DNA of 64,000 nt, taken from positions 1 to 64,000 of the forward strand of contig CANPWB010000006.1 of the NCBI GenBank assembly GCA_947581925.1. The letters are read 5' to 3'. A program made the position numbers and the translations under genes. The stretch's first letter is position 1; each line of letters opens with the position of its first letter. The stretch is from an uncultured Clostridia bacterium. GTDB lineage: Bacteria > Bacillota > Clostridia > Christensenellales > CAG-917. A model generated the notes under the pieces. The model ran no database searches. It worked only from the letters and a program-made list of their open reading frames with translations, and had not been told where the DNA came from. Of this stretch, positions 34,263 through 44,147 are shown piece by piece.

Positions 34263-34442
34263 GGTGTCGGCGCGGATTTTTTTGATATGGCGCTTGATAT
34301 GCGCGCGGGAGTGTGGTAAAATTAGATGAAAAACAACAAAAAGGAGTTGATTTGCGTAGGACAGATTTCCGCAATCAACGCATAGAGCAAAATCAACGAA
34401 ATTAAAACAAGCAAATAAATAAACGATAAAGAGGGATTTTTT

Positions 34443-35480
34443 ATGCAAAACGAGATCAAAGAGAAGATAGACCTTTTGAATGAGCAGGGCAATATCGCAA
34501 CTCCGGGGTACGCGAAAAAGATGCTGTACGTCTACAATCGCGAGAATGTCAAGGCAAACAAAATGCGCCTCAAGGAGTGGGACTATTATTATGTCGGCAA
34601 CCAAAAGTATGCCATTTGTATCACGGTGAGCGACCTCGGCTTTGTGGGCGCGCTCAGCCTCACGATAATGGACTTCGAGACGCCGGCGCAATTCACGAAT
34701 ACGTCGATATTCCTCTTCCCGATGGGCAAGCTGAACATGCCGCGCACAAGCGAGCAGGGCGACGTATATTGGAAAAACGGCAAGGTGGAGATGGGCATCA
34801 CCAACGACGGCAAGATGCGCCACCTCACGGGCGTATATCCAAACGCGGACAAGCTCGGCACGGACGTAAGCTGGGACATCACCCTCACGGACTTTCCCGA
34901 AGAGAGCATGGTGATTGCGACTCCCTTCGACAAGGACAAGCATTTCTATTTCAACCAAAAGATCAACTGCATGACCGCGGAGGGCACACTTAAGCTCGGC
35001 GACAAGGAGTATCCCTTTGACAAAGCGGACAGCATGGGCACCCTCGATTGGGGACGCGGCGTGTGGACGTACGACAACACCTGGTATTGGGGCAGTCTGC
35101 AGACCCGTCTCGAGGACGGCAGCACCTTCGGCTGGAACATCGGCTACGGCTTTGGCAATACGGAGGCGGCAAGCGAGGACATGTTCTTCTATAACGGCAA
35201 GTCGCACAAGATAGGGCGCACTACCTTCCATATCCCCGGCGACGACGAGGGCGCGCCGCGCTATATGGAGGACTGGAAGTTCACCTCCGATGACGGCAGG
35301 CTGGATTGCACTTTCCATCCGCTCATCGACCGCTATGAGCCCTTCGACCTCAAAGTCATGTGCATGATACCGCACCAGGTCTTTGGATATGTAAGCGGCA
35401 AGTGCATACTTGACGACGGCAAGGAGATAACCCTCGACAACGTGCTGTGCTTTGCCGAGAAGGTGCACAACAAGTGGTGA
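34443..35480 (+). CDS. DUF2804 family protein
   Basis: 345 residues with no signal peptide. The recognisable DUF2804 features are LLNEQGNIATPGYAKKMLYV at the start (about 11-30), KEWDYYYVGN, a central TLDWGRGVWTYDNTWYWGS, and HQVFGYVSGKCILDDGK near the end. The family is predicted to have a lipocalin-like (hydroxyneurosporene-synthase-type) beta-barrel pair. Its biochemical role is not known. The gene is isolated between repeat clusters. GAGGGA stands about ten bases before the ATG. Confidence 0.85.
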   Translation: MQNEIKEKIDLLNEQGNIATPGYAKKMLYVYNRENVKANKMRLKEWDYYYVGNQKYAICITVSDLGFVGALSLTIMDFETPAQFTNTSIFLFPMGKLNMPRTSEQGDVYWKNGKVEMGITNDGKMRHLTGVYPNADKLGTDVSWDITLTDFPEESMVIATPFDKDKHFYFNQKINCMTAEGTLKLGDKEYPFDKADSMGTLDWGRGVWTYDNTWYWGSLQTRLEDGSTFGWNIGYGFGNTEAASEDMFFYNGKSHKIGRTTFHIPGDDEGAPRYMEDWKFTSDDGRLDCTFHPLIDRYEPFDLKVMCMIPHQVFGYVSGKCILDDGKEITLDNVLCFAEKVHNKW

Positions 35481-35634
35481 GAACTTGCGGCTCCTACGCG
35501 CCTATTTTGTCAAAATCGCGCAAACGTAGTGAGTTTTGCCTCAAAAAACAACAAAATTGCAATAAAAAATCCTTTCGGGTACAAGCCTTATTCGGCAATC
35601 ATCTTTGTATGCGCGCTCAGCGCGGGAGGTGGCT

Positions 35635-36351
35635 ATGCAATACAGCGGTGAAGGCGTAAACGCGCTCGTGTGCGCCGTGGACGACCTTGAAAAATCGACC
35701 TTGATCTATGTGGATCTGCGCCTGCGCGCGCTGCTCAAGTGCCTCGCGCACTATGAGGAGTTCAAAAAGGTGCTCGCCATTTGCTATCGCGGGTTCGACT
35801 ATGAGGCGGAAAAGGCGTACGCGCTCGGGCAGATAGGGGACAGCTACGTCTTCCGCCTGCCAAAGGAGCAAAAAACGCTCGTCGCGCTCGTGTCGCGTAT
35901 GCTGCTCGAGTTCGACTCAGGCGAGGCGGATATACTCACCTTCGCCGCCGCATACTTCCCGTCCGAGTCCAAGCAGGACAGCTTTGTCATTATGTGCGAC
36001 AAGATGATAGAGCCCTTCAAGCGCGCCCTCGTGGACTTTGTTTGGGAGGGCATCGACGACGGCACACAGAATATAGGCCGCGTCGCAGAGCTCGCTCCCA
36101 ACGGCCTGCGCCCCCAGACCGAACACCACCTCGTCAATATGATGAACGCCGTCAACGAGATCGCGCCCGAGGAAAGGGGAGACCTGACTATGATGATAGA
36201 AGGGCTCGCCGCCGCGCTCGACAGCCGCGATACCCTCATGATCAAGTGCATATGGCAGGGGCTCAAACTCATGCTCGGCGCCCGCAAAATGTGCGCTAAA
36301 GATGTCCGCGAGATGGATGAGCTGATGCGCCTCTACCTCATCGCAAAGTAA
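35635..36351 (+). CDS. Hypothetical helical cytoplasmic protein
   Basis: 238 residues. The start is the ATG at 35635, after GGGAGGT; the track start is 10 codons upstream without a ribosome site. It is helical throughout, with no signal peptide or membrane segment, and has a SWIM-like absence of cysteines other than a few scattered ones. No family recognised. The codon use matches the surrounding core genes, so it is probably a resident gene. Confidence 0.6.
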   Translation: MQYSGEGVNALVCAVDDLEKSTLIYVDLRLRALLKCLAHYEEFKKVLAICYRGFDYEAEKAYALGQIGDSYVFRLPKEQKTLVALVSRMLLEFDSGEADILTFAAAYFPSESKQDSFVIMCDKMIEPFKRALVDFVWEGIDDGTQNIGRVAELAPNGLRPQTEHHLVNMMNAVNEIAPEERGDLTMMIEGLAAALDSRDTLMIKCIWQGLKLMLGARKMCAKDVREMDELMRLYLIAK

Positions 36352-36504
36352 AAAACCACGCTATTTGGCGCTATGCTTTGTCAACGTCCATTCCCCTCAC
36401 GGTCACGTACGTCTATGTACGCTCATGCTCGGGAAATGGGCGTTTCCTTGCCTAGCATCCAAATATCGCGGTTTTTATTAAACGTAACATTTGTCCGAGC
36501 GACA

Positions 36505-36700
36505 CGGGGGTCCCCATAGAAATGAGCGTAGTGAATTTTATGGGGTATTGGATCGGGGTCCTCATAATAATGAGCGTAGCGAATTTTATGGGGTAAAATT
36601 GGGGGTCCCCAAAATAATTACGAAGTGATTTTTTGGGGTATTTGATCAAAGTCCCCGCGAAATTACAAAGTGATTTCGTGTGTGTGGGGGCACGGGGAAC
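36505..36700 (+). repeat. Four tandem family A hairpin repeats
   Basis: Units of about 47 bases starting near 36505, 36551, 36599 and 36646: GGGGTCCCCATAGAAATGAGCG...ATTTTATGGGGT, a CCTCAT variant, GGGGTCCCCAAAATAATTACG...TTTTTTGGGGT, and a decayed AAAGTCCCCGCGAAATTAC unit. The loops differ while the stems change on both sides together, which keeps the pairing. The rest of 36352-36890 shows nothing else. Confidence 0.8.
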
Positions 36701-36890
36701 GTCGTGAGGCGAGGGTGGGGCATTTCAATAAATTTGTCCGAGATACCAACGTTTTTCGTGCTTGAACTCTATATGCAAATTGTCCGAGATGTCATCGTTT
36801 GAGGCGTAATTTATGCTGTTTGTATGTTGGCATTTAAAGGCGCGGAAGGGACAAAAATAAAATTAATCGGCATTTGATGTTAAAAAACGC

Positions 36891-36919
36891 TTGCTAAGGA
36901 GCGCGCGGGCGTGTATAAT
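36891..36919 (+). promoter_or_regulatory. Promoter of the PrsA-like lipoprotein gene
   Basis: TTGCTA at 36891-36896, 17 bases, TATAAT at 36914-36919. Confidence 0.7.
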
Positions 36920-36987
36920 GTTTTGTACTAATGTAATCTACTAATATAAAAGTGGATAAGATTATATTCTCACTATGGAGTGCAGAT

Positions 36988-39429
36988 ATGAAGAAAAGAC
37001 TGATAATTGCAACAGTGTTAGTGCTTCTTCTCGCCATCGGCTTGACGCTGTTTGTCGGCTGTGACGCGATCTTTACCCGCAACGACCAGCGCGATATGAC
37101 GCAGGTCGTCGCAAAAGTAAACTACAACAACGAGACGAGAGAGATCTACAAGTACGAGTTGCAATCGAGTTTTGCAAACTACGCTTATTACTATGTCAAC
37201 TATTACGGCATGAGCGCCGAGACCGCGGCGAACTACGTCCTGAAATCTCTCGCGCAACAAAAGCTTTTGGTGCTGTTTGCAAGAGAGCAAGTTGCCAAGC
37301 TTGACAACAAGACTAAGCCGGACGGGACCGTCCCCGCGACGGCGGATCTGCTCAGCGACGCCGAGAACGACAAGGCTGTCAAGGACGCAAACGACAGCCT
37401 GCTCTCCTCGCTCAAATCCCTTGTCGAGGACGCCATAACCGAGGACAACTACAACAACGCGACAAACGAGTCGAGCGCGAGCAAGGAGCCCGACGAGGAC
37501 GATGACGCCGAAGTCAAGGATCCCGTCACTGTCCGTTTCGAGTCCTACGGCGGCACCGAGATAGAGGCGCAACGCATCCAAAAGGGCAAGAAGGCAAAGG
37601 AGCCTACCGAGCCTACGAAGGACGGATATACATTCTACGGCTGGTATGATGACGGCGATTATGCAAAGAGCGACACCTTTGAGGCGGATAAGAAAGAAGT
37701 CAATTTTGATACTTTAGTTTTTAACGAAAGCAAGACGCTGTACGCCAAGTGGGCAAAATACGACGCGCCTCGCACCGCGCTCCCCGAGGAAGAGGAAGAA
37801 GAGGAAGAGTTCGACCCCGAGGCGACCATCAAGCCAGAAGATAAGGCAAAGCCTTTCTTCGAGTGGGACGAGGCTAAGCGCTATGAAGAGATAAAGGACG
37901 AGGACTTTGTCAAGAATATCGAGCTCGAAGAAGGTGAAACGCTCGAGACCGTGCTTGGCAAATATATCGAGGACGCCTATGCCGACCTCACAAAAAATTT
38001 GCTGAAAAACCTGTATAAGAGCAACATCGACGAGTGCTGGCAGTACTACCTCACCGCGCAAGAGGACACGCTTATCGTGGACAGGTATGAGAGACTGCTC
38101 GGCAAGGGTGTCACGGTGACAGATGAAGAGATAGAGAACGAGTATAAACGTATTATAGACCAAAATAAGGAGAGTTTCCAGCTTTCGGATACAGGCTATT
38201 CGTCTGCGCTCGGCAGCAGTCTCAACAGCACATATTATCATCCCGCGGACGAGCAGGGCTATGGCTTTGTCACCAACATCCTGCTTCGCCTCGACGAGGA
38301 GAGCCTCAACAAACTCACCGCACAGCTCTCCGCCAACCCCTCCAACAAAGAGGCGGTCAAGGTGCTGCGCAATATCTATCTGTCCGAGCTTACCGTCAAG
38401 ATATCCAACCCCAAATACGACGCGGATGCGAAGTATGAAGAGGACGGCGAGGAAAAAGAGCTTCGCGACCCGATGACAGATCCCGCAAACCGTTTCAATC
38501 CCTCCGGCAAGACGAGTGATTACGATCATTCCTATCAGTTCAAGACGGGCGAAAACACCTACAAAAACAACTATAACGAGCTGCTCACCTTCGGCAAGAA
38601 AGTGGACGAGCAGGGCAAGGAAATAGAGGGCGAGTACGAGATAAAGTTCCAGGCTACGGAGCATCCAACGATGGCGTACCTGCTTGAGAAGTGGCCTGCA
38701 TTCGATCAAGTAGGCAAGACGGGCATTATCCACCAGATCTACAACAGCTTTAAAAAGGTGCAAGAGGTCTGCAAGGCGGACGGCCTCGACAAGCTCACCG
38801 AGGTGTATTGGCTGAGAAAGATGGCATCCACGTGGGCGTACCTCGTCGGCGACGATACGGGCGCAGTGACGTCCAGCTCCAACAACAACGGACTCGGCTA
38901 TCTAATCACTCCTGAGGGCAAGGACAGCAGCTATCTTGCGGATTTCACCGACTATGCGCGCAAGCTCATCAAGGACGGCACGGGCAGCTATGCGCTTGAT
39001 ATGGAAAATGAGTCGGATGATTGGTTCAAGGGCGCTTCCGACGCTAAGGGTACGCTTGCGGGTAACGGTAAGGCGTTTGTCGTCGCGGACAGCTTCATAG
39101 AGAGCGGCTCCACGTCAAACGGCTATGCGGGCATATTCGTGTTGCTCAACACCTATACGGTGTGGGATAACGAGTTGTATAAGACATACGGCAAAGATAC
39201 GATGCCCGAAAATGGAGGTAACTTGCCTAAGGATTTCGTCTTTGACTTCACTCCCGCAAAAGAGGGCGAGGAGCGTCAAACCATCTTCGACCTCATAAAG
39301 GAGAACCTCGAGACCGCGAAAAAGACAAATAAATACAACCTCGAAGTCAACGAAATGGGCAACAAGAACGCGGGCAAGATCGAGTACTATGAAAAGGCGT
39401 ACGAGTCTATTTGGAAGGACTATGAATGA
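36988..39429 (+). CDS. PrsA/SurA-like lipoprotein with an inserted InlB repeat
   Basis: 813 residues from the ATG at 36988 (GGAG upstream). Signal peptide with lipobox LFVGC. Residues about 35-110 resemble the SurA/PrsA N-domain (YKYELQSSFANYAYYY...NYVLKSLAQQKLLV). An InlB B repeat follows near 185-255 (VTVRFESYGGTEIEAQRIQK...GYTFYGWYDDG), then a poly-Glu run (EEEEEEEE). The helix VTDEEIENEYKRIIDQNKESF again looks PrsA-like. No parvulin PPIase core is visible. It is probably an extracytoplasmic chaperone-like protein; this is inference from fold resemblance. A terminator follows. Confidence 0.7.
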   Translation: MKKRLIIATVLVLLLAIGLTLFVGCDAIFTRNDQRDMTQVVAKVNYNNETREIYKYELQSSFANYAYYYVNYYGMSAETAANYVLKSLAQQKLLVLFAREQVAKLDNKTKPDGTVPATADLLSDAENDKAVKDANDSLLSSLKSLVEDAITEDNYNNATNESSASKEPDEDDDAEVKDPVTVRFESYGGTEIEAQRIQKGKKAKEPTEPTKDGYTFYGWYDDGDYAKSDTFEADKKEVNFDTLVFNESKTLYAKWAKYDAPRTALPEEEEEEEEFDPEATIKPEDKAKPFFEWDEAKRYEEIKDEDFVKNIELEEGETLETVLGKYIEDAYADLTKNLLKNLYKSNIDECWQYYLTAQEDTLIVDRYERLLGKGVTVTDEEIENEYKRIIDQNKESFQLSDTGYSSALGSSLNSTYYHPADEQGYGFVTNILLRLDEESLNKLTAQLSANPSNKEAVKVLRNIYLSELTVKISNPKYDADAKYEEDGEEKELRDPMTDPANRFNPSGKTSDYDHSYQFKTGENTYKNNYNELLTFGKKVDEQGKEIEGEYEIKFQATEHPTMAYLLEKWPAFDQVGKTGIIHQIYNSFKKVQEVCKADGLDKLTEVYWLRKMASTWAYLVGDDTGAVTSSSNNNGLGYLITPEGKDSSYLADFTDYARKLIKDGTGSYALDMENESDDWFKGASDAKGTLAGNGKAFVVADSFIESGSTSNGYAGIFVLLNTYTVWDNELYKTYGKDTMPENGGNLPKDFVFDFTPAKEGEERQTIFDLIKENLETAKKTNKYNLEVNEMGNKNAGKIEYYEKAYESIWKDYE

Positions 39430-39454
39430 GAAATATATCAAACGTTATAAGAAA

Positions 39455-39494
39455 ATATCGGCGCAGCGAGTTATCGTTGCGCCGATATTTTTTT
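39455..39494 (+). terminator. Terminator of the PrsA-like gene
   Basis: ATATCGGCGCA...TGCGCCGATAT followed by TTTTTTT; an 11-bp stem. Confidence 0.9.
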
Positions 39495-40175
39495 ACTCCA
39501 CAAAATCACTTTGTGATTATTTTGGGGCTCCCGATCCAATACCCCATAAAATTCGCTATGCTCATAATTTCACCCAAAAACTCGTTTTGCAAGTCTTTGG
39601 GGTCCGAATGGGGACCCCGATGTCGCCCAGACAGAGCGCAAGGCTGGTATAAGTGCGCTAGGACAAGGGGATTTCTCGACTGCGCTACGCTACGCTCGAA
39701 ATGACAGTTTATGTAGCATGTCATTCCGAGCGTAGCGTAGCGCAGTCGAGGAATCCCCTAGTTTCATAGTAAAAAACGCTCGGACAACGCGCGACGTCAA
39801 TCACAAGCTCTCGCGCAGGAGTTAGTACCATACACACAAACCAAAACGCGCGAACTAGTGAAAAAAGCGGGCGTAGCCCGCATAACCAAGCGCAAAAAAT
39901 AGCAAGCCATATGCGCATCTTTGAACAGCTTCTTGCTACTTCTTGCATGCGCAAATATGTGAAGCGTTAAGTTTTTTGCGCGCGGAGCAGCGCAGCATTT
40001 ACGGTGAGCCCTTAAAGACCTTGCTCCGCAAGGGTCGCGGGCTCTGAGCAAATGCAAGCAGTTCGCGCGTTTTTAGCTTGGAGTGCAGGGGACGAAGTCC
40101 CTTGCCGGGGCGCGGGGTGGAACCCCGCATGGGGCGACGAAGTCCTTTGCCGAGGTGTGGGCGCGTAGCCCACAA
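39495..40175. repeat. Intergenic repeat mosaic (families A, B, C, D)
   Basis: Family A units at about 39496-39610 (inverted, GGGGTCCGAATGGGGACCCC at one junction). A pair of inverted family B copies at 39664-39765, facing each other around ATGTAGCATG. Family C (inverted) at about 39955-40065 (GCGCGCGGAGCAGCGCAGCA...GAGCAAATGCAAGC). Family D at 40076-40175. No gene is supported between 39430 and 40356. Confidence 0.75.
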
Positions 40176-40296
40176 TTAAACACAAAGGATCGGCAAATTT
40201 TGTTGCGTGCGCGTATATATATTGAATATATATGGAAATGCCAAAAGTATATTATCTGTATAAAATATGGAAATGCAAAAAAGTTGTTCAAAAGGC

Positions 40297-40324
40297 TTGC
40301 TTTTTTGCAAAATAGTAGTAAAAT
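40297..40324 (+). promoter_or_regulatory. Promoter of the 53-aa gene
   Basis: TTGCTT at 40297-40302, 16 bases, TAAAAT at 40319-40324; AAGGAGGT and ATG follow. Confidence 0.55.
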
Positions 40325-40356
40325 CGAAATGTTAAAATCACTAAGGAGGTCAAAAT

Positions 40357-40518
40357 ATGAAAGTCGGCGCATATGGCGCATATAGCGTAGCGGGCAGGCT
40401 CTTCAAGCGCAACGGCATAGAGGGTCTTGTAGCCTTTGAGCAAAACATGGGAAACTCGGATATTTTCGGCCTCGAAGTCTTTGCGCGCGGTTCGGCACGC
40501 GGGGTGTTGAGCAAATGA
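40357..40518 (+). CDS. Small hypothetical protein (53 aa), below the ORF-track cutoff
   Basis: Starts MKVGAYGAYSVAGRLFKRNG. It is supported by a near-perfect AAGGAGGT seven bases before the ATG, a promoter, and codon use like its neighbours. It is glycine-rich and basic, with no membrane segment and no recognised family. It lies 184 bases upstream of the 530-residue gene in the same direction, so the two may share a transcript. Confidence 0.55.
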   Translation: MKVGAYGAYSVAGRLFKRNGIEGLVAFEQNMGNSDIFGLEVFARGSARGVLSK

Positions 40519-40702
40519 AAAGCGTCGGGGTTTCTTCAAGGAGACCTCTTATTTTATAAAAACGTAAGAAGTTTCCGTCGGGCATCCGCGCTAATTGCGG
40601 GTAGAGGAGAAAAAAAAGACACAGCAAGAATTTTCTTTTGGAAGTCACGTACAAAATTTACACTTTGCGGAGCTGGGTCCGCAGTCGAAAAAGGAGGATA
40701 TA

Positions 40703-42295
40703 ATGATCATAAGCGAAGAAAGATGCCTGCAAAGATACTTTGAGGCGGAGGTAGTTTTTTCAAATCACATCTCCTCGGAAGAGAGGAGAAAGCTGTTTGG
40801 TGCGTACGCGGACGTGTACGGCGTTGGCGTCGCGCGCGCAGACGAGCTGTTTGCCCTCGCGGAGGATCCCGCGCTCAAGAGCATAAACAGTGACGCTACG
40901 TTCAAACAGCAGCAGAGGATACAACAATTCGCCGAACAATACGGCTACGGCGACGTGCTTGCCGACAACGTGCACGAGATGCTCGGCATAAAGGGCAAGG
41001 CTATATCAGCCGTTACGGAGGCGAAAATAAAGACGGGCGAGAGCCAGACAGCTTCGGACACCGCAAGCCAGGTTGCAAAGGCGTCGCGCGCGGGCAATAC
41101 GACGGCAATGCTACTGTCCATGGTGATGTCTCTTGAAGGCGTGCTCCTCAAAAAGGACGTCGCGCTCGGCAAACGCATACTCTCTAAACTTGCGCTTTGG
41201 ACAAACGTGGATGCGCAACTGTTCGGGCTCAAATATGACAGCGAGCATGCGTCGGAGTATGCCGCTCGCCTTGCCGCGCTCACTACGGGGCTTCCGGAGG
41301 CGGAGCTCCTCGACGTCGCAAAGACGCGCTTGTACCCCCTCCCAAAAGAGGACGCAGGTATGAAATTGCTCCGCAAAGCAGTGGAGAAGGGATTCGCACA
41401 GGCGGAAAACTACGACTCTGCATTCTCGCGCATTTCGCACAGCGAGATACTCTCAAGCGGAGACAAGCAGCGCGTACTGCTCTCGGGTGACGAGACGCTC
41501 ATCCGCGCGGTGAGCACGTTGCCCCTCAAATTGCCGAAAAAGCCTGTTAAACTTGCGATTTCGGAGGTTAAAACCCGTTTTGAGCGCGTAAACGAGCAAA
41601 ATATGGTCGCGAGAGTGCTCTCCTCTCCCACTATGCGCAACAATATCTGTTTCGAGTGCGAGGACGTCATGCTGCTCAAGGAATACATAAGCGGCGTCGA
41701 ACAAGCGGCGGGAGAGAGCAATGTGCAATATATCGAGCTCGACAAGCTGGACGGCACTGAGCTTGGAGGAGACCTCAACAACATCTTCTTGAGAGCGATA
41801 AACGAGGACGAGGTCAACGTGTTTTTGGTCTCTGCGTCCGAGGACTGCCCCAGCGAGTATCTCGAGGCGGTACTCAACTTCACGGACAGCTTTAAGAGGG
41901 CGCACTTCAAGGTGAAAAACCTCGGCGTGGAGCTCAATCTGTCCGCGGTATGCGTCGCACTGTTTGTGGACAGCGCGGTCAGAGGTCCCCTGCAAGGTCA
42001 CGTCACTTTTGTCACTTTCGGCGGCGTGACCGAGAATGAAAAACAGTCCATACTCGACGGCGAGATAAAGGCTCTGCTCAGCAGCGGCGAGTTTGGCGAC
42101 GGGCTCACCCTCGACGAGGACGCGAGAAAACGCCTCGTCGCTATGGAACTCGAGGACAGCACCGTCGTGCTCAGACAGGCGGCGCGTCACGCCTTTATCG
42201 ACGGCTCATCCGTTATCACGCGCGAGGACGTGCTCAAGAGTTTTGAGGAGCTCGGCCCCAATTCCGGTCACCTCGGTTTCGGCAGCAGAGGTTGA
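40703..42295 (+). CDS. Uncharacterised AAA-lid-like protein (530 aa)
   Basis: The start is the ATG at 40703 after AAGGAGG, dropping 36 residues of the track ORF. The N-terminal 150 residues are helical. The middle (about 290-480) has a RecA-like alternation of strands (NICFECEDVMLLKEYISG..., VNVFLVSASEDCPSEYLEAV) without a P-loop. The C-terminus (LDEDARKRLVAMELEDSTVV...SSVITREDVLKSFEEL) resembles the small lid domain of Lon/ClpX-type AAA+ proteins. It may be a degenerate AAA+ protein that no longer binds ATP. No family is firmly recognised. Confidence 0.6.
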   Translation: MIISEERCLQRYFEAEVVFSNHISSEERRKLFGAYADVYGVGVARADELFALAEDPALKSINSDATFKQQQRIQQFAEQYGYGDVLADNVHEMLGIKGKAISAVTEAKIKTGESQTASDTASQVAKASRAGNTTAMLLSMVMSLEGVLLKKDVALGKRILSKLALWTNVDAQLFGLKYDSEHASEYAARLAALTTGLPEAELLDVAKTRLYPLPKEDAGMKLLRKAVEKGFAQAENYDSAFSRISHSEILSSGDKQRVLLSGDETLIRAVSTLPLKLPKKPVKLAISEVKTRFERVNEQNMVARVLSSPTMRNNICFECEDVMLLKEYISGVEQAAGESNVQYIELDKLDGTELGGDLNNIFLRAINEDEVNVFLVSASEDCPSEYLEAVLNFTDSFKRAHFKVKNLGVELNLSAVCVALFVDSAVRGPLQGHVTFVTFGGVTENEKQSILDGEIKALLSSGEFGDGLTLDEDARKRLVAMELEDSTVVLRQAARHAFIDGSSVITREDVLKSFEELGPNSGHLGFGSRG

Positions 42296-42299
42296 GAAA

Positions 42300-43320
42300 A
42301 TATGGAGTTTATGAGGGGCTGCTCGCCCCGATCCCTAGGCTGCTTGCATTTGCTCAGGACCCGCGCCCATTACAAAGTAAGGGCGGATAAGGGTCCACCG
42401 CAAATGCTGCGCTGCTCCGCGCGTAAAAATTTAACGCTTCACAATTCGCATTTGACAAGAGGCGAGCCATAGCAGACAAAATGCTCATGGTTCGCGCCTT
42501 TTACGCTTGGGAGACGCGGGCTATGCCCGCTTTTTACACCCCAGGTGGGGCGCTGCCCCACACCCCGGCAAAGGGCGCTTTGCCCTTTGCAATCCCAAGC
42601 TAAAAACGCGAATGTTGCTCTTTCATTGTCCACATTCGCGTTTTTTGATTGATTGCAAGTGCTAAACTCCCGCGTGAGAGCTTGATATTTACGTCACGTA
42701 TTGTCTTAAGTTTTTTTATAAAATTGGGGGATTTCTCACTATACCCCACAAAAACATTTCATATTTTTGCGGGGACCCCGTATCCTATACCCCGTAAAAC
42801 TACTACGTATTTTTGCGGGGACCCCGAATCGCTCGAAATGACACATTATATATATTGTCATTCCGAGCGTAGTCGAGGAATCCCCAAGTCCTCACCCCAT
42901 AAAATCACCGCGTAATTTTGCGGGGACCCCGAAATACTTTATCTAGCGTTACGCTATATAACAGTGACCCCCACCACCCGCTTGCATTTGCTCAGGGCTT
43001 GGCACCATTACGAAGTAAGGTGCCTAAAAGCCCACCGCAAGCTGCTGTGCTGCTCCGCGCGCAAAAAATTTAACGCATCACATACTCGTATGCAAGAAGT
43101 AACAATAGAACGCTCTAAGATACTCGTATAGTTTGCTATTTTTTGCGCTTGGGGACGCGGGCTGACGCCCGCTGTTTTGCGCGGAGCCTCCCCCTATATA
43201 GATGTTTGTCCTCTAACTTATGTTGAAGAAGGGGTATGCCAAAGCGGAAAATACGTTTGTCTGAGCTACATGGGGTCCCTCCCCCCCGCAAAAATACGAA
43301 ATGATTTTTTGGGGTACAAA
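42300..43320. repeat. One-kilobase repeat mosaic before rpsF (families A-E)
   Basis: Family C at about 42338-42440 and 42978-43090 (GCTTGCATTTGCTCAGG...GCTGCTCCGCGCGYAAAAA). Family D at 42500-42605. Family A at 42738-42830 (two units, TACCCCRYAAAA...TTTTTGCGGGGACCCCG), 42893-42932 and 43268-43318. Family B at 42832-42885. Inverted family E at 42940-42975 (AACAGTGACCCCCACCACCCGC). No gene is supported between 42296 and 43454. Confidence 0.75.
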
Positions 43321-43351
43321 ATCGCGGCAGATGAAAATTTTTGCAAAACGC

Positions 43352-43380
43352 TTTACAAATCAGTCGCGATAAGTTATTAT
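43352..43380 (+). promoter_or_regulatory. Promoter of the rpsF-ssb-rpsR operon
   Basis: TTTACA at 43352-43357, 17 bases, TATTAT at 43375-43380. Confidence 0.65.
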
Positions 43381-43454
43381 ATTAAAGCTATTTATTATGA
43401 ATAGCTCAGATTTCCTTTCCCGAAAGGGACAATAGTCCAAAAGGAGGTAATGCT

Positions 43455-43736
43455 ATGGATAAGTATGAGATTCTCTACATTATTCGCGGCGCTGTCGAGG
43501 ACGAGGTCAAAGAAAAGACCGTCCAGAAGTTCGAAGCACTTGTTTCCGCTCAAGGCGGTACGGTGGATGAGCTTGACAAGTGGGGCATGAGAAAGTTCGC
43601 CTATGAGATCGACCATCAAAGTGAAGGCTACTATGTGCTCATGAACGTCACTTGCTCTAAGGAAGCTCAAATCGAGATCGACAGACAGATGCGCAATGAT
43701 GAGAACGTCATCAGGCAGATGATTTTGAAAAAGTAA
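43455..43736 (+). CDS. rpsF: 30S ribosomal protein S6
   Basis: 93 residues, the usual length. MDKYEILYIIRGAVEDE, LDKWGMRKFAYEIDHQSEGYYV and ILKK at the end are standard S6 features. S6 binds S18 and 16S rRNA in the small subunit. AAGGAGGT precedes the ATG. A small hairpin (CTTTCCCGAAAGG) in the short leader could be the S6:S18 autoregulatory site, but I could not confirm its conserved bulge. The gene is followed by ssb after 10 bases. Confidence 0.97.
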   Translation: MDKYEILYIIRGAVEDEVKEKTVQKFEALVSAQGGTVDELDKWGMRKFAYEIDHQSEGYYVLMNVTCSKEAQIEIDRQMRNDENVIRQMILKK

Positions 43737-43746
43737 GGAGTAAATT

Positions 43747-44127
43747 ATGAATAAGGTATTTTTGATCGGCAATCTGACAAGAGACCCTGAGCTGTCCTCC
43801 ACGCAGGGCGGCATCAAGTTTTGCAGATTTACGCTTGCGGTTTCCCGCAGCTATTCCCGTGACGGCAAGAGGGAGACGGATTTCCTTCCCGTCATAGTTT
43901 GGAGAGCGCCCGCCGACAATTGCGCCCGCTACCTCAAAAAGGGCAGCCGCGCCGCAGTCAGCGGTAGCATTCAGACAAGAAGTTATGACGCACAGGACGG
44001 CTCGCGCCGTACCGTGACAGAGATCGTCGCAGACGAGGTGCAATTCCTCTCTACAAAGAACGAGGATGAGAGAGGTGACGTCGATTTTGACGACCTTAAA
44101 CCCATCGACGAGGATCTTCCATTTTGA
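43747..44127 (+). CDS. ssb: Single-stranded DNA-binding protein
   Basis: 126 residues with one OB-fold: MNKVFLIGNLTRDPELSSTQ, FCRFTLAVSR, and LPVIVWRAPADNCARYLKKG. It ends in the acidic partner-binding tip DEDLPF, as in other SSBs. The flexible linker between fold and tip is very short (family members are usually 140-180 residues). It coats single-stranded DNA during replication and repair. The position between rpsF and rpsR is the classic Firmicutes order. Confidence 0.97.
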   Translation: MNKVFLIGNLTRDPELSSTQGGIKFCRFTLAVSRSYSRDGKRETDFLPVIVWRAPADNCARYLKKGSRAAVSGSIQTRSYDAQDGSRRTVTEIVADEVQFLSTKNEDERGDVDFDDLKPIDEDLPF

Positions 44128-44147
44128 TTTAAGGAGAATTTTTGAAT

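Noticed and set aside
34221-35468. 415-residue minus-strand ORF
   Set aside because: Antisense to the DUF2804 gene, with no start signal and with codon use that mirrors the real gene.
43385-43450. S6:S18 autoregulatory leader motif before rpsF
   Set aside because: A small hairpin is visible but the conserved bulge could not be confirmed, so it is only noted in the rpsF entry.
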